Shown piece after piece: positions 24,834 through 32,727 of a stretch of DNA of 64,000 nt. The translations under genes and the position numbers were made by a program. Numbering within the stretch: the stretch's first letter is position 1; each line of letters opens with the position of its first letter. The stretch is from Salinimicrobium terrae DSM 17865. Its GTDB lineage: Bacteria; Bacteroidota; Bacteroidia; Flavobacteriales; Flavobacteriaceae. Below the pieces are notes generated by a model, which saw only the letters and a program-made list of their open reading frames with translations, searched no databases and was not told the origin of the DNA. The stretch covers positions 62,001-126,000 of the forward strand of contig NZ_AUKI01000020.1 of the NCBI RefSeq assembly GCF_000424665.1, written 5' to 3'.

Positions 24834-26213
24834 ATGTCTATAGGAAAAGAAGAAGTTGAAATTCCGGAAAAAGAAAGGAAACGAAAAAAATTTGTGGCTC
24901 CGGGTCCAGTCTTAAGCCCATTTGATGCCTTTGCCCTCATTATAGGAATCGTTATCGGAGCCGGGATCTTTCGAACTCCATCTCTTGTCGCAGGTAATTT
25001 AGAATCGGGAGGAATGATGTTAACTGCATGGCTCATTGGAGGTGCAGTTTCCCTTATCGGCGCCCTTTGTTATGCAGAGCTCACCACTACATTCCCAAAT
25101 ACTGGCGGAGATTATCATTTTTTAATGCGGGCATTTGGAAAACGCACAGCTTTTCTATTTGCCTGGGCCCGTATTAGTGTGATCCAAACAGGTTCTATAG
25201 CACTATTGGCATTCATTTTTGGAGATTATGCTTCCCAAATTTACGAGCTGGGTGAATATTCTGCAGTGATCTATGCTGCAATTCTTGTCTTTGCACTTAC
25301 AGCAATCAATATTATCGGGATAAAAATGGGTGCAGGAGCTCAAAAATTTCTTACTACGATTGAAGTATTGGGAATCTTATTGATCATAATCGTAGGTTTC
25401 TTCCTGGTCCCTGAAGCTTCAGCAACTTCTTTCGGTTTTTCTCCTGTAAACAACGGCGGAAATTCTCTCGGGTTGGCAATGGTATTTGTATTACTCACTT
25501 TTGGAGGTTGGAATGAGGCTGCATACATTTCTGCTGAAATTAGTAAAGGAAAAAGAAAAATGGCCGTTGTTTTAATAGCCTGTATCATAGTAATTACTAT
25601 AATTTATTTCCTTGTAAATATGGCTTTTTTGAGAGGGCTTGGTTTAGAAGAGATGGCCGGTTCAAAAGCTGTTGCAGGTGATCTTTTAGAAATAGCTTTT
25701 GGACATTTAGGAGTTGTTATAATTTCCTTGTTAGTAGCTGTAGCTGCCCTTACTTCAGCAAATGCCACAATATTTACCGGGGCACGTTCAAATTATGCCT
25801 TAGGAAGAGACTTTAAGGGTTTTTCTTTCCTTGGAAAATGGAAAAGCAGACTGGAAGGCCCTGTAAACGCTTTCATGGTTCAGGGAGGCATCACCCTGGT
25901 GCTGGTAAGCTTTGGACTCTTCTCCAGAAGTGGTTTTGAAACCATGATTGATTATACTGCACCTGTCTTTTGGTTTTTCCTTCTGCTTGTGGGAATATCA
26001 CTTTTTGTGCTGCGGAAAAAAGAACCTCTTAAAAAACGCCCTTTTACAGTACCCCTCTACCCTGTACTTCCTTTAATATTTTGTATTAGCAGTGCCTATC
26101 TCCTCTACTCCAGTATAGCTTATACAGGTTGGGGAGCCCTGGTAGGAATAGCTGTACTGGTTGCCGGGGCGTTAATTATGTTTCTTAAACCTTCTATTAC
26201 TGAAGAAACATAA
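24834..26213 (+). CDS. APC-family amino acid permease
   Basis: A 459-residue inner-membrane transporter with twelve membrane helices. The first helix region has the substrate-site signature GIVIGAGIFRTP, followed by GGAVSLIGALCYAEL and NTGGDYHFLMRAFG, which are typical of the APC superfamily. It has a charged, lysine-rich N-terminal tail in the cytosol (about residues 1-27). The substrate cannot be told; amino acids or polyamines exchanged with protons are the usual cargo. It lies 118 bp after the LytTR gene and 28 bp before the methyltransferase gene in the same direction. Confidence 0.92.
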   Translation: MSIGKEEVEIPEKERKRKKFVAPGPVLSPFDAFALIIGIVIGAGIFRTPSLVAGNLESGGMMLTAWLIGGAVSLIGALCYAELTTTFPNTGGDYHFLMRAFGKRTAFLFAWARISVIQTGSIALLAFIFGDYASQIYELGEYSAVIYAAILVFALTAINIIGIKMGAGAQKFLTTIEVLGILLIIIVGFFLVPEASATSFGFSPVNNGGNSLGLAMVFVLLTFGGWNEAAYISAEISKGKRKMAVVLIACIIVITIIYFLVNMAFLRGLGLEEMAGSKAVAGDLLEIAFGHLGVVIISLLVAVAALTSANATIFTGARSNYALGRDFKGFSFLGKWKSRLEGPVNAFMVQGGITLVLVSFGLFSRSGFETMIDYTAPVFWFFLLLVGISLFVLRKKEPLKKRPFTVPLYPVLPLIFCISSAYLLYSSIAYTGWGALVGIAVLVAGALIMFLKPSITEET

Positions 26214-26241
26214 CAAGAAAGTTTAATTAAATAGTCATCCT

Positions 26242-26757
26242 ATGAAAAACCTGAAAATTTTATTTGTATTTCTTATCCTGCCATTCCTGTCTCAGTCTCA
26301 GGATGTGGTGTACGTTCCCACCAGCGACACAGTTGTTGACGCAAGGCTTAAACTTGCCGGGGTAGAATCTAATGACATAGTTTACGACCTTGGAAGCGGC
26401 GACGGCCGAATTGTAATTGCTGCAGCGAAAGATTATGGCGCGCGCGGAGTGGGAATTGACATTGATCCCAAAAGAATTTCAGAGTCAAATGACAATGCAG
26501 TTCATGCCGGCGTAACAGATAAAGTAGAATTTATAGAAGCCGATCTTTTTGAATCAGATTTTAGTGAAGCTACAGTAGTAACCCTTTACCTGCTTGGAAG
26601 GTTAAATAAAAGGCTTAAACCAATCTTGTTCGAACAGCTAAAACCTGGCACACGTATAGTTTCTCACGCCTTTAGCATGGGAGACTGGGAACCTGAACAA
26701 ACACAAATGGTAGATGGCACAACCATTTATCTATGGACAATACCAGAAAAGAAATAG
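26242..26757 (+). CDS. Class I methyltransferase with N-terminal signal peptide or anchor
   Basis: An N-terminal hydrophobic stretch (MKNLKILFVFLILPFLSQSQ) looks like a signal peptide. It is followed by VYVPTSDTVVDARLKLAGV and the SAM-binding motif I IVYDLGSGDGRIVIAAAK, then GVGIDIDPKRI and the motif II region VEFIEADLF. The pattern resembles bacterial relatives of eukaryotic FAM173/ATPSC-KMT lysine methyltransferases, which carry a hydrophobic N-terminus and act in mitochondria. The odd point is the cofactor: SAM is not expected outside the cytosol, so the N-terminus may be an uncleaved anchor with the domain inside. Target unknown. Confidence 0.85.
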   Translation: MKNLKILFVFLILPFLSQSQDVVYVPTSDTVVDARLKLAGVESNDIVYDLGSGDGRIVIAAAKDYGARGVGIDIDPKRISESNDNAVHAGVTDKVEFIEADLFESDFSEATVVTLYLLGRLNKRLKPILFEQLKPGTRIVSHAFSMGDWEPEQTQMVDGTTIYLWTIPEKK

Positions 26758-26841
26758 AGAGATCAAAAGAGCGCATGGACAGAATATTAAGAGGCTCATG
26801 TGATCCCCGAATCTTTACTTTTCGGAAGTTTATATGAAACT

Positions 26842-27936
26842 TCAGGAAAGCGGGATCTTCACTAAAGTTTCCACACCCGTACCAAACCTCCTGTTTGTAA
26901 TCTGGAAACTGTAATTATTTCCATAGAGGTTTGACAATCGGGCATCAATATTTGCTAGGCCTTTGCCCTTCTTCATAAGTTCTTCTGTTCCTGCCTTGAG
27001 ACCGGTACCGTCATTTATTACTTTAATGATAAGTTCGTTACCTTCAGCATAAATTCTTATAGTTACCTCTAGATCTATATGTTCATAGGAATAACCGTGC
27101 TTAATAGAATTTTCAAGAATGGGCTGTAGTAGTAAAGCCGGAACTTTTTTGGACAAAAGTCGCTCATCAACTTCCTTATTTATTCTAAGATGATCTGAAA
27201 ATCTTACGTTTAAAATATTTAAATAATATTCCAGGGTTCGCATTTCCTTTTCAAGCGCAATTACATTTTCCTCCCCACTGTACAGGATCTCCCTCAGAAA
27301 ATCACTGAGATCTGCAATAGTGTCTTTGGCTTTTTGTTTGTCAAGATCGGCCAGCACTGCAATGCTGTTAAGGGTATTAAATAGGAAGTGCGGTTGTAAT
27401 TGAGAAGATAGCATCTTCATACGGGTATTCACAAGTTGCGTTTCCAGTTGAGCCCTGTGGTGTTCGGCTTCCTTTACCTGTTTCACATAATAATATGTGT
27501 AAATAATAAAGGTCATTGCAAAATATATTAGAAAATTAAGGTCCACCACAATCATAAACCTGGTGAAACTTTCTCTTATGGTATATTCTTCAAGGGTAAA
27601 TAACCCGGATAAAATGCCGTAGAGATCAAAAATTAGTCGAATGATGAACCCTATGAGTATCGAAAATACGATATGAATAGAAATTATCTTGACCCAGGAA
27701 TAATTCTTATGTAGAAAACGCTTGGTACTAATAGCTATGATGCTCATGTAAAAAACCACAACCAGCCAGTCAATGAGAATATTGTTCACCAGGAAATCGT
27801 ACCAGGGTACTGGCCTCATATCGGGGAAATTCACCTGAAGATACGCGGTTTTTGTGATATAGACCAGATTAAAAAGCGCGTAGAATCCAGCTAGCAACAA
27901 GATTAATTTAAAATCTAAGTACTTTTTAATTTTCAT
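26842..27936 (-). CDS. LytS-type sensor histidine kinase
   Basis: Four N-terminal membrane helices (about residues 10-28, 50-70, 83-105, 128-150), a short coiled linker (VKQVKEAEHHRAQLETQL), and a His_kinase domain with His183 in QPHFLFNTLN. The ATPase motifs follow (LLQPILENSIKHGY, GKGLANIDARLSNLYG). Unlike the other LytS kinase in the window it has no 2TM extension. It is transcribed after its cognate regulator with a 3-bp gap, so the pair forms a two-component operon. The signal is unknown. Confidence 0.92.
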   Translation of the reverse strand: MKIKKYLDFKLILLLAGFYALFNLVYITKTAYLQVNFPDMRPVPWYDFLVNNILIDWLVVVFYMSIIAISTKRFLHKNYSWVKIISIHIVFSILIGFIIRLIFDLYGILSGLFTLEEYTIRESFTRFMIVVDLNFLIYFAMTFIIYTYYYVKQVKEAEHHRAQLETQLVNTRMKMLSSQLQPHFLFNTLNSIAVLADLDKQKAKDTIADLSDFLREILYSGEENVIALEKEMRTLEYYLNILNVRFSDHLRINKEVDERLLSKKVPALLLQPILENSIKHGYSYEHIDLEVTIRIYAEGNELIIKVINDGTGLKAGTEELMKKGKGLANIDARLSNLYGNNYSFQITNRRFGTGVETLVKIPLS

Positions 27937-27939
27937 TTT

Positions 27940-28704
27940 TTAAATCCCCAGTTTTTCAAGAAATTCTTTTTTATTCGATTTGCTTATGTGGAGGAGTTTA
28001 TCATCATTCATGCGGGCATCCACTTCAGAATAGTCTGAATGTACTATCTCCTTTACCTGATCCAGGTTAACAATAGTAGAGCGATGTATTCTAAAGAAGC
28101 TTGCTTCTTCAAGCTGCTCTTCCAGGTTGTTGAGAGATTCCCGCAATACATACTTGCCTGAAGTTGTGTAAATCTCAGCGTAATATCCTGATGCTATAAT
28201 ATAAAGGATGTTCCTGGGGTCGATTAAAACAGTTTTATTACCCTGCTTAACAGGAATTTTTGCTATCCGCTTTTCTGTCTTTTTCTCCAAGGAGTAAATC
28301 CGGAACATCTCTCTGATCCTTTTTTCAAAAATATCATCAGCTTCTTTCCCTCCAATCTTAAGAACCCTTTCAACGGTCTTAAAAAACCGCTGATCCTTAA
28401 ATGGCTTCAGAAGAAAATCAAAGGCTTCCACATCAAAGGCACGAGTTGCATAAGAATCATAGGCGGTGACGAAAACAACTACAGGTTTAGGCTTTATTTC
28501 CACCTTTTGGAGTACTTCAAAACCGTTCATATCTTTCATGTTAATATCCAGAAAAATAAGATCCGGATTGTCACCGTTAATCTTTTTAATCGCAGTTTGT
28601 CCATTAGAACACTCTCCAATAACTTCTATACCAGAAACTTCCTCCAGAAGATTAACAATTCTTCTCCGTGCCAGCTCCTCATCATCAATGACCAGTGCCT
28701 TCAT
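27940..28704 (-). CDS. LytTR-family response regulator
   Basis: Receiver domain with Asp53 in LIFLDINMK, the acidic VIDDE, the FVTAYDSYATRAF stretch and the conserved FLLKPFKD. The LytTR DNA-binding domain follows at about 150-254 (IPVKQGNKTVLIDPRNILYIIASGYYAEIYT and FFRIHRSTIVNLDQVKEI). It precedes its kinase by 3 bp, so the two genes are translationally linked. It is a paralogue of the regulator at 23963; the two pairs are on opposite strands. Target genes are unknown. Confidence 0.93.
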   Translation of the reverse strand: MKALVIDDEELARRRIVNLLEEVSGIEVIGECSNGQTAIKKINGDNPDLIFLDINMKDMNGFEVLQKVEIKPKPVVVFVTAYDSYATRAFDVEAFDFLLKPFKDQRFFKTVERVLKIGGKEADDIFEKRIREMFRIYSLEKKTEKRIAKIPVKQGNKTVLIDPRNILYIIASGYYAEIYTTSGKYVLRESLNNLEEQLEEASFFRIHRSTIVNLDQVKEIVHSDYSEVDARMNDDKLLHISKSNKKEFLEKLGI

Positions 28705-28766
28705 ATGTAAGAAATTTATTCTTCCAATTTAAAACATAATTGTTTTGGTTATTCCTCCCGCTTAAG

Positions 28767-28800
28767 AAAAACCATCAAACGACGGCGTCTGATGGTTTTT
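28767..28800 (-). terminator. Rho-independent terminator overlapping the end of a coding region
   Basis: AAAAACCATCA (28767-28777) and TGATGGTTTTT (28790-28800) form a perfect 11-bp stem. The hairpin contains the stop codon (28775-28777) and the last codons of the secreted protein gene. On the minus strand it ends in five T residues. The plus strand is nearly as good. Confidence 0.8.
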
Positions 28801-29368
28801 GATCTAAAAACTTTGCTTCCTTAATTGCTGGCCATTTCTGTTTCTTTGACTGGAGCTTGTAAAATAACTTTTTTCGATCTTTCCCATTTTCCAGGATAAC
28901 CTTAAAAATATCCTTGCCAACCATGCCATTTCTACTGTTAGTGATATGAATATTTTTAGTCATTTTCCACCCCTTGTGGTCCCGATATAAATCATGTCTT
29001 AACTTTTCAGGCAAGACAATATTTTTAAACCTCGAGGCAGTTTTGAGTAAATTTCCCCTTTTATTAAAATCAGCAATTAAAAATCCTTTTCTACTAACGA
29101 AACTTACCTCATAACTATCATACTGTTCATGCTTTAATTCCGAGCTGAGGTTATTAATATTAAAATGGGTATCCATAAAAGCCAGTGGATCTTTTTCAAA
29201 TTCCCCAACGGCAGATTCTTTTACCTTAAAGTAAAACCGATTGCCGTCTCCTTCAACATCGGATGTCACCGGAATGAATTCTACTTTTGCCTCTTTAAGT
29301 TCAGTGAATTCCTGTGCGTGGCCAGTTCCTAATACCAGCATTACCAAATAAAAAATAAGGGTTTTCAT
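28775..29368 (-). CDS. Secreted protein of unknown function (197 residues)
   Basis: A signal peptide (MKTLIFYLVMLVLGTGHA) precedes a beta-rich domain without recognised motif: FIPVTSDVEGDGNRFYFKVKES, YDSYEVSFVSRKGFLIADFNKRG, then a basic segment with HKGWKMTKNIHI. Alternating strands with aromatic residues suggest a periplasmic or outer-surface beta protein. The final residues (QKPSDAVV) are coded by the stem of the terminator. It is in the same direction as, and 70 bp downstream of, no gene: the next upstream minus-strand piece is a remnant at 29659. Confidence 0.72.
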   Translation of the reverse strand: MKTLIFYLVMLVLGTGHAQEFTELKEAKVEFIPVTSDVEGDGNRFYFKVKESAVGEFEKDPLAFMDTHFNINNLSSELKHEQYDSYEVSFVSRKGFLIADFNKRGNLLKTASRFKNIVLPEKLRHDLYRDHKGWKMTKNIHITNSRNGMVGKDIFKVILENGKDRKKLFYKLQSKKQKWPAIKEAKFLDQKPSDAVV

Positions 29369-29658
29369 AATTTCATGTTTTAGAATTATTATACCCTAAA
29401 ATTAATAGCTAAACCCGGCCTTACCCTTGAAAAAGATTTGAATGGCTAAACAGAAGTAACTATGAAGGCAAAAAGTGATAATAAATTGTAAATCAGCATA
29501 ATTAAGACCAAATCTCCTTTTATATCAAAAAAGGAAAGATTAAACTGCTTATTTTGGATACTCACTGCAAAAGATATATTAAAAAAAGAAGCCGCCTCCT
29601 CTACAAACATTCCGGTTACCCTACATTCCCAGAAGTTCATTAGAAAAAAGCGGCCTTT

Positions 29659-30011
29659 CTAAAATTTTAAATATATCAATTTAGGATCTTTCACAATTCC
29701 TACCAAATGTGGAATAGTACTGGCTCCAAAATCCGAATGCAGTTCCTTAAATTTTTTCTCTACTGAACTTTTGCTGATGGTCACCAATTTATAATTCTTA
29801 ACATTCTCCCGGATGTACTCCCGAGTGTACCCGGTCGATATGACCTTGAGAAGTTACATGTCCTAATCCACGAAGTCCACATTTTGTTATGTCTTTGAAT
29901 ATCGTTTATATGTACCGAACTATTTTTTTCTTTTTTATTAAATACAATGGCATCCCGTAGATTCCGTATTTGTAGAGGTAGAGCCACTTTTTTAAATTCT
30001 ATAGGGCAAAC
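29659..30011 (-). pseudogene. Decayed coding remnant, two or more frames
   Basis: On the minus strand, EFKKVALPLQIRNLRDAIVF is read first. After a frame change the 3' part reads TGYTREYIRENVKNYKLVTI, SSVEKKFKELHSDFGASTIP and VGIVKDPKLIYLKF, then a stop at 29659. The last ~55 residues look like genuine protein with normal amino-acid use, but the frame is closed by stops a little upstream. The family is not recognised. Confidence 0.35.
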
Positions 30012-30033
30012 TTAAAATAAAGAATGCAGGTGG

Positions 30034-30056
30034 AATTACGGTTTCCCGTAATTTTT
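30034..30056 (+). terminator. Short terminator-like hairpin
   Basis: AATTACGG and CCGTAATT (8 bp, loop TTTC) followed by TTTT. No plus-strand gene ends here, so it could close a small RNA or be chance. Confidence 0.3.
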
Positions 30057-30139
30057 CCGAAAATAAATTTTCAGATAATTTTAATTTCTCACTTTTCTCA
30101 GAAATTGAGAACTTACTTTTCCCGTTTAATACAATAATG

Positions 30140-30147
30140 TATATTTG
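30140..30147 (+). promoter_or_regulatory. Consensus Bacteroidota -7 element (TATATTTG)
   Basis: TATATTTG fits TAnnTTTG exactly, 16 bp before the ATG at 30164. No clear TTG -33 element at the usual distance. Confidence 0.4.
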
Positions 30148-30163
30148 AAGAGTCTTGTTAATT

Positions 30164-31243
30164 ATGAGTATGAACCTCCCAGAAACTATTGCCCTCATAC
30201 TAGGATTCCTTGCACTTTTACCTACCATAGCTTCCCTCACCAGATTCGACCAATGGTGGATTAGAGGTTTTGACTTTCCACGCCTGCAAATAAGTTCATT
30301 CATACTTATCGTAATTATATACTCTGGTGTGGTTTTCGATTTCAGTTCCTTTTGGGAATATGTAATTATGTTCCTCCTGGTGTTTAGCTTTTTATATCAG
30401 GGAGTAAAGATCTACCCATATACCTTTTTTGCAAAAAAGCAGGTGCATAAATTCAAAGGGAAAGATGATCCTAATGAAATTTCCATACTGGTGAGTAACG
30501 TACTTGCTACTAATAATAATTACGGTAAATTAATTACACTTATAGTTCAGAAAAATCCGGACCTGGTGCTCACCCTGGAAAGTAATGACGACTGGGAAAA
30601 AAACCTGGAAATAATAGAAAAACAGTATCCATACACTGTCAAGATCCCTCAAGAAAATCTTTACGGTATGCATCTCTATTCAAAACTTGAGCTTGAAGAT
30701 ATAGATATTAAATATCTAATGTCTGAAGAAATCCCCTCAATACATGGAAAAGTAAATTTACGCAGTGGAAAAAAAGTAAATATTCACTGCCTGCACCCAA
30801 AGCCTCCGAGCCCTTCTGAAGATACTACCTCAACCAATCGTGATGCAGAACTTTTAATGGTTGGTAAGGAAATTGAAGGACAACGGGCAACCTTGGTCTT
30901 CGGCGACCTAAATGACGTTGCCTGGTCGCGCACCACAGATTTGTTTATAAGCTTAAGTGGCTTATTGGATCCACGCATTGGTCGCGGATTTTTCAACACT
31001 TTTCACGCCCAGTATCCTGTCTTTCGATGGCCTCTGGACCACGTTTTTCACAGTGACGATTTCCTGTTGGACAACCTGAAACGCCTGGATGATATAGGAT
31101 CAGATCACTTTCCTATTTTTATAAAGCTGGTCTACGACCCCGAAGATGATGATCTTAATAATAGCCCGAAAGATCCCGACCAGGAGGAAAGAGATTGGGC
31201 AGACGAGAAGATAGAAGATGGAAAGACCAATAACCATAATTAG
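30164..31243 (+). CDS. Membrane-anchored endonuclease/exonuclease/phosphatase (EEP) family protein
   Basis: Three membrane helices occupy roughly the first 90 residues. They are followed by an EEP domain (about residues 105-335): ISILVSNVLATNNNYGKLITLI, then PDLVLTLESNDDWE with the metal-binding Glu, HCLHPKPPSPSEDTT, LVFGDLNDVAWS with the Asp-Asn pair, and IGSDHFPIFIKL with the final Asp-His. The catalytic set looks complete. The chain ends in a long acidic tail. Family members cut phosphodiester bonds in nucleic acids, phospholipids or inositol phosphates; membrane tethering with this layout is common but uncharacterised. ATG 30164 was preferred to a TTG three codons earlier. Confidence 0.86.
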   Translation: MSMNLPETIALILGFLALLPTIASLTRFDQWWIRGFDFPRLQISSFILIVIIYSGVVFDFSSFWEYVIMFLLVFSFLYQGVKIYPYTFFAKKQVHKFKGKDDPNEISILVSNVLATNNNYGKLITLIVQKNPDLVLTLESNDDWEKNLEIIEKQYPYTVKIPQENLYGMHLYSKLELEDIDIKYLMSEEIPSIHGKVNLRSGKKVNIHCLHPKPPSPSEDTTSTNRDAELLMVGKEIEGQRATLVFGDLNDVAWSRTTDLFISLSGLLDPRIGRGFFNTFHAQYPVFRWPLDHVFHSDDFLLDNLKRLDDIGSDHFPIFIKLVYDPEDDDLNNSPKDPDQEERDWADEKIEDGKTNNHN

Positions 31244-31271
31244 GATCTTCAAAAATAGTAAATCTTAAAAA

Positions 31272-31287
31272 GGTCATTTTTGACACT
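31272..31287. repeat. Dispersed palindromic motif, half copy at the convergent gene end
   Basis: GGTCATTTTTGACACT overlaps the first base of the tesA-like stop codon. It is the half-site AGTGTCAAAAATG read on the other strand. Confidence 0.3.
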
Positions 31288-31982
31288 TATTCCTTTTCTC
31301 CAAGTACAGGCTTCAGCACTTCCCATACATTTTTGGCAACAATATCATAACCCTCTGCGGTAGGATGGATCCCGTCCTGCTGGTTCAGATCAGGATCTCC
31401 GGCTACGCCTTCGAGCAGGAAAGGAATAAGGTGGATGTTGTTTTGTTCTGCAATTTCTGGAAAAAGCTCCCGAAAATCAGTCGTGTATTCGGGTCCCATA
31501 TTGGGCGGGATCTGCATTCCGGCAAGAATGATCTCCACCCCCGGATTTTCTTCTCTAACATTATCAATAATTGCCTGCAGGTTTCTCCGGGTCTCTTCTA
31601 CCGGAACTCCGCGTAGGCCATCATTCGCTCCCAAAGCAAGCACAAATACATCAACCTTCTGGTTGAGCACCCAGTCAATTCTGTTTTTCCCCGCAGCAGT
31701 GGTTTCCCCGCTTAATCCGGCGTTTACTACTTCATAATTAAACCCCAGGGAATCGATCATCTCCTGAATTTCGGCGGGATAACCTTCAGCGGGATCAAGT
31801 CCCATTGCCGCAGTAAGGCTGTCACCAAAGAACAATATGGTCTTGCTGTCTTCTGAATTTTCAGCTTCATTCTCAACTTCCGAAGCAGTTTCAGCTTCAG
31901 TTTCTTTTTTCTCTTTTACAGATTCTCCACAGGAGGTGAATAGCAAAAGTGTCAAAAATGGCAAATACAACAGGTTTCTCAT
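31287..31982 (-). CDS. TesA-like SGNH hydrolase (arylesterase / lysophospholipase L1), lipoprotein
   Basis: Lipobox FTSC puts the lipidated Cys at residue 18. A Glu-rich linker (about 20-45) precedes the SGNH domain. The nucleophile Ser55 lies in FFGDSLTAAMG (block I), followed by NAGLSGETTAAG (block II Gly), LALGANDGLRG (block III Asn), and the Asp203-x-x-His206 pair of DGIHPTAEG (block V). It cleaves short acyl esters or thioesters or lysophospholipids, in the envelope. It is divergent from the ABC genes at 32044, exactly as E. coli tesA is divergent from ybbAP. The catalytic set is complete, so activity is likely. Confidence 0.92.
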   Translation of the reverse strand: MRNLLYLPFLTLLLFTSCGESVKEKKETEAETASEVENEAENSEDSKTILFFGDSLTAAMGLDPAEGYPAEIQEMIDSLGFNYEVVNAGLSGETTAAGKNRIDWVLNQKVDVFVLALGANDGLRGVPVEETRRNLQAIIDNVREENPGVEIILAGMQIPPNMGPEYTTDFRELFPEIAEQNNIHLIPFLLEGVAGDPDLNQQDGIHPTAEGYDIVAKNVWEVLKPVLGEKE

Positions 31983-31992
31983 AGCTACTGGC

Positions 31993-32019
31993 TTGAAGTG
32001 AAAATCATTTCTTATTTTG
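31993..32019 (+). promoter_or_regulatory. Candidate promoter of the ABC operon
   Basis: TTG at 31993-31995 followed by 17 bp and TATTTTG (32013-32019), close to the Bacteroidota TTG and TAnnTTTG pattern but one base short. The ATG is at 32044. Confidence 0.35.
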
Positions 32020-32043
32020 CTTTTTTTGAAAGCAAGTTTAAAG

Positions 32044-32727
32044 ATGACAAAAATACTTAATGTTCACAACCTGGAAAAGAGCTATTCCAGTGGCTCCAAA
32101 CAGCTCACCGTACTCCATGATATAACTTTTGATGTTGAAGAAAAGGAAACTTTTGCCATTGTAGGTCCGTCGGGTAGTGGAAAAACAACCCTATTGGGCC
32201 TATGCGCAGGCCTGGATCGTCCTGATACCGGCAGCATAGAACTTTGCGGCACCGAACTCAGCTCCCTTTCTGAAGATGAACGGGCCGTACTGCGCAATCA
32301 AAAAGTAGGTTTTGTTTTTCAGGACTTCCAGTTGCTCCCAACTTTGACTGCACTGGAAAATGTTGCTGTTCCGCTTGAATTGCAGGGAGCAAAGGATGCT
32401 TCGGAAGCAGCAAAAGTTCTGCTGGAGAAAGTTGGACTTGGCGGCAGATTCGATCATTATCCTTCGCAACTATCGGGTGGGGAACAACAGCGCGTGGCAG
32501 TAGCGAGAGCCTTTTCAAACAGACCTTCTATTCTCTTTGCAGATGAACCCACAGGTAATCTCGATGCCGAAACAGGAGAAAGGATAATTGAACTGCTGTT
32601 TAACCTCAACAGGGAAGCCGGAACTACTCTTGTTATAGTTACTCACGACCTTGATCTAGCAAAAATGACACAACGAATCCTGCGACTCAAAGGAGGAAAA
32701 ATAATGGAGACTAATGAGCAGCAATAA
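32044..32727 (+). CDS. ABC transporter ATP-binding protein (YbbA/LolD type)
   Basis: A 227-residue nucleotide-binding subunit with Walker A GPSGSGKTTLLG, Q-loop VFQDFQL, signature LSGGEQQRVAVARAF, Walker B SILFADEPTGNLD and H-loop VIVTHD. The sequence resembles YbbA and the lipoprotein exporter subunit LolD. The ATG at 32044 was chosen over an earlier TTG because MTKILNVHNLEKSY starts the family's first strand. It overlaps the permease gene by 14 bp. Together with the tesA-like gene it forms a conserved unit. The cargo is unproven in any species. Confidence 0.95.
   Translation: MTKILNVHNLEKSYSSGSKQLTVLHDITFDVEEKETFAIVGPSGSGKTTLLGLCAGLDRPDTGSIELCGTELSSLSEDERAVLRNQKVGFVFQDFQLLPTLTALENVAVPLELQGAKDASEAAKVLLEKVGLGGRFDHYPSQLSGGEQQRVAVARAFSNRPSILFADEPTGNLDAETGERIIELLFNLNREAGTTLVIVTHDLDLAKMTQRILRLKGGKIMETNEQQ

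Larger units (their letters stand above)
29369..30163. other. 795-bp region without an intact gene
   Basis: The region contains the promoter side of the secreted protein, a small minus-strand open frame at 29446-29640 that I do not accept, a remnant at 29659-30011, a short hairpin (AATTACGG and CCGTAATT at 30034-30053) with a T tail, and a consensus -7 element at 30140. No RNA gene was recognised. Confidence 0.5.

Noticed and set aside
29446-29640. 64-codon minus-strand frame with a hydrophobic end
   Set aside because: No ribosome site or partner, and no supporting pattern; the C-terminal hydrophobic stretch could be chance in AT-rich DNA.
29992-30303. 103-codon minus-strand frame
   Set aside because: Overlaps the EEP gene start antisense, and its residue pattern is poor.
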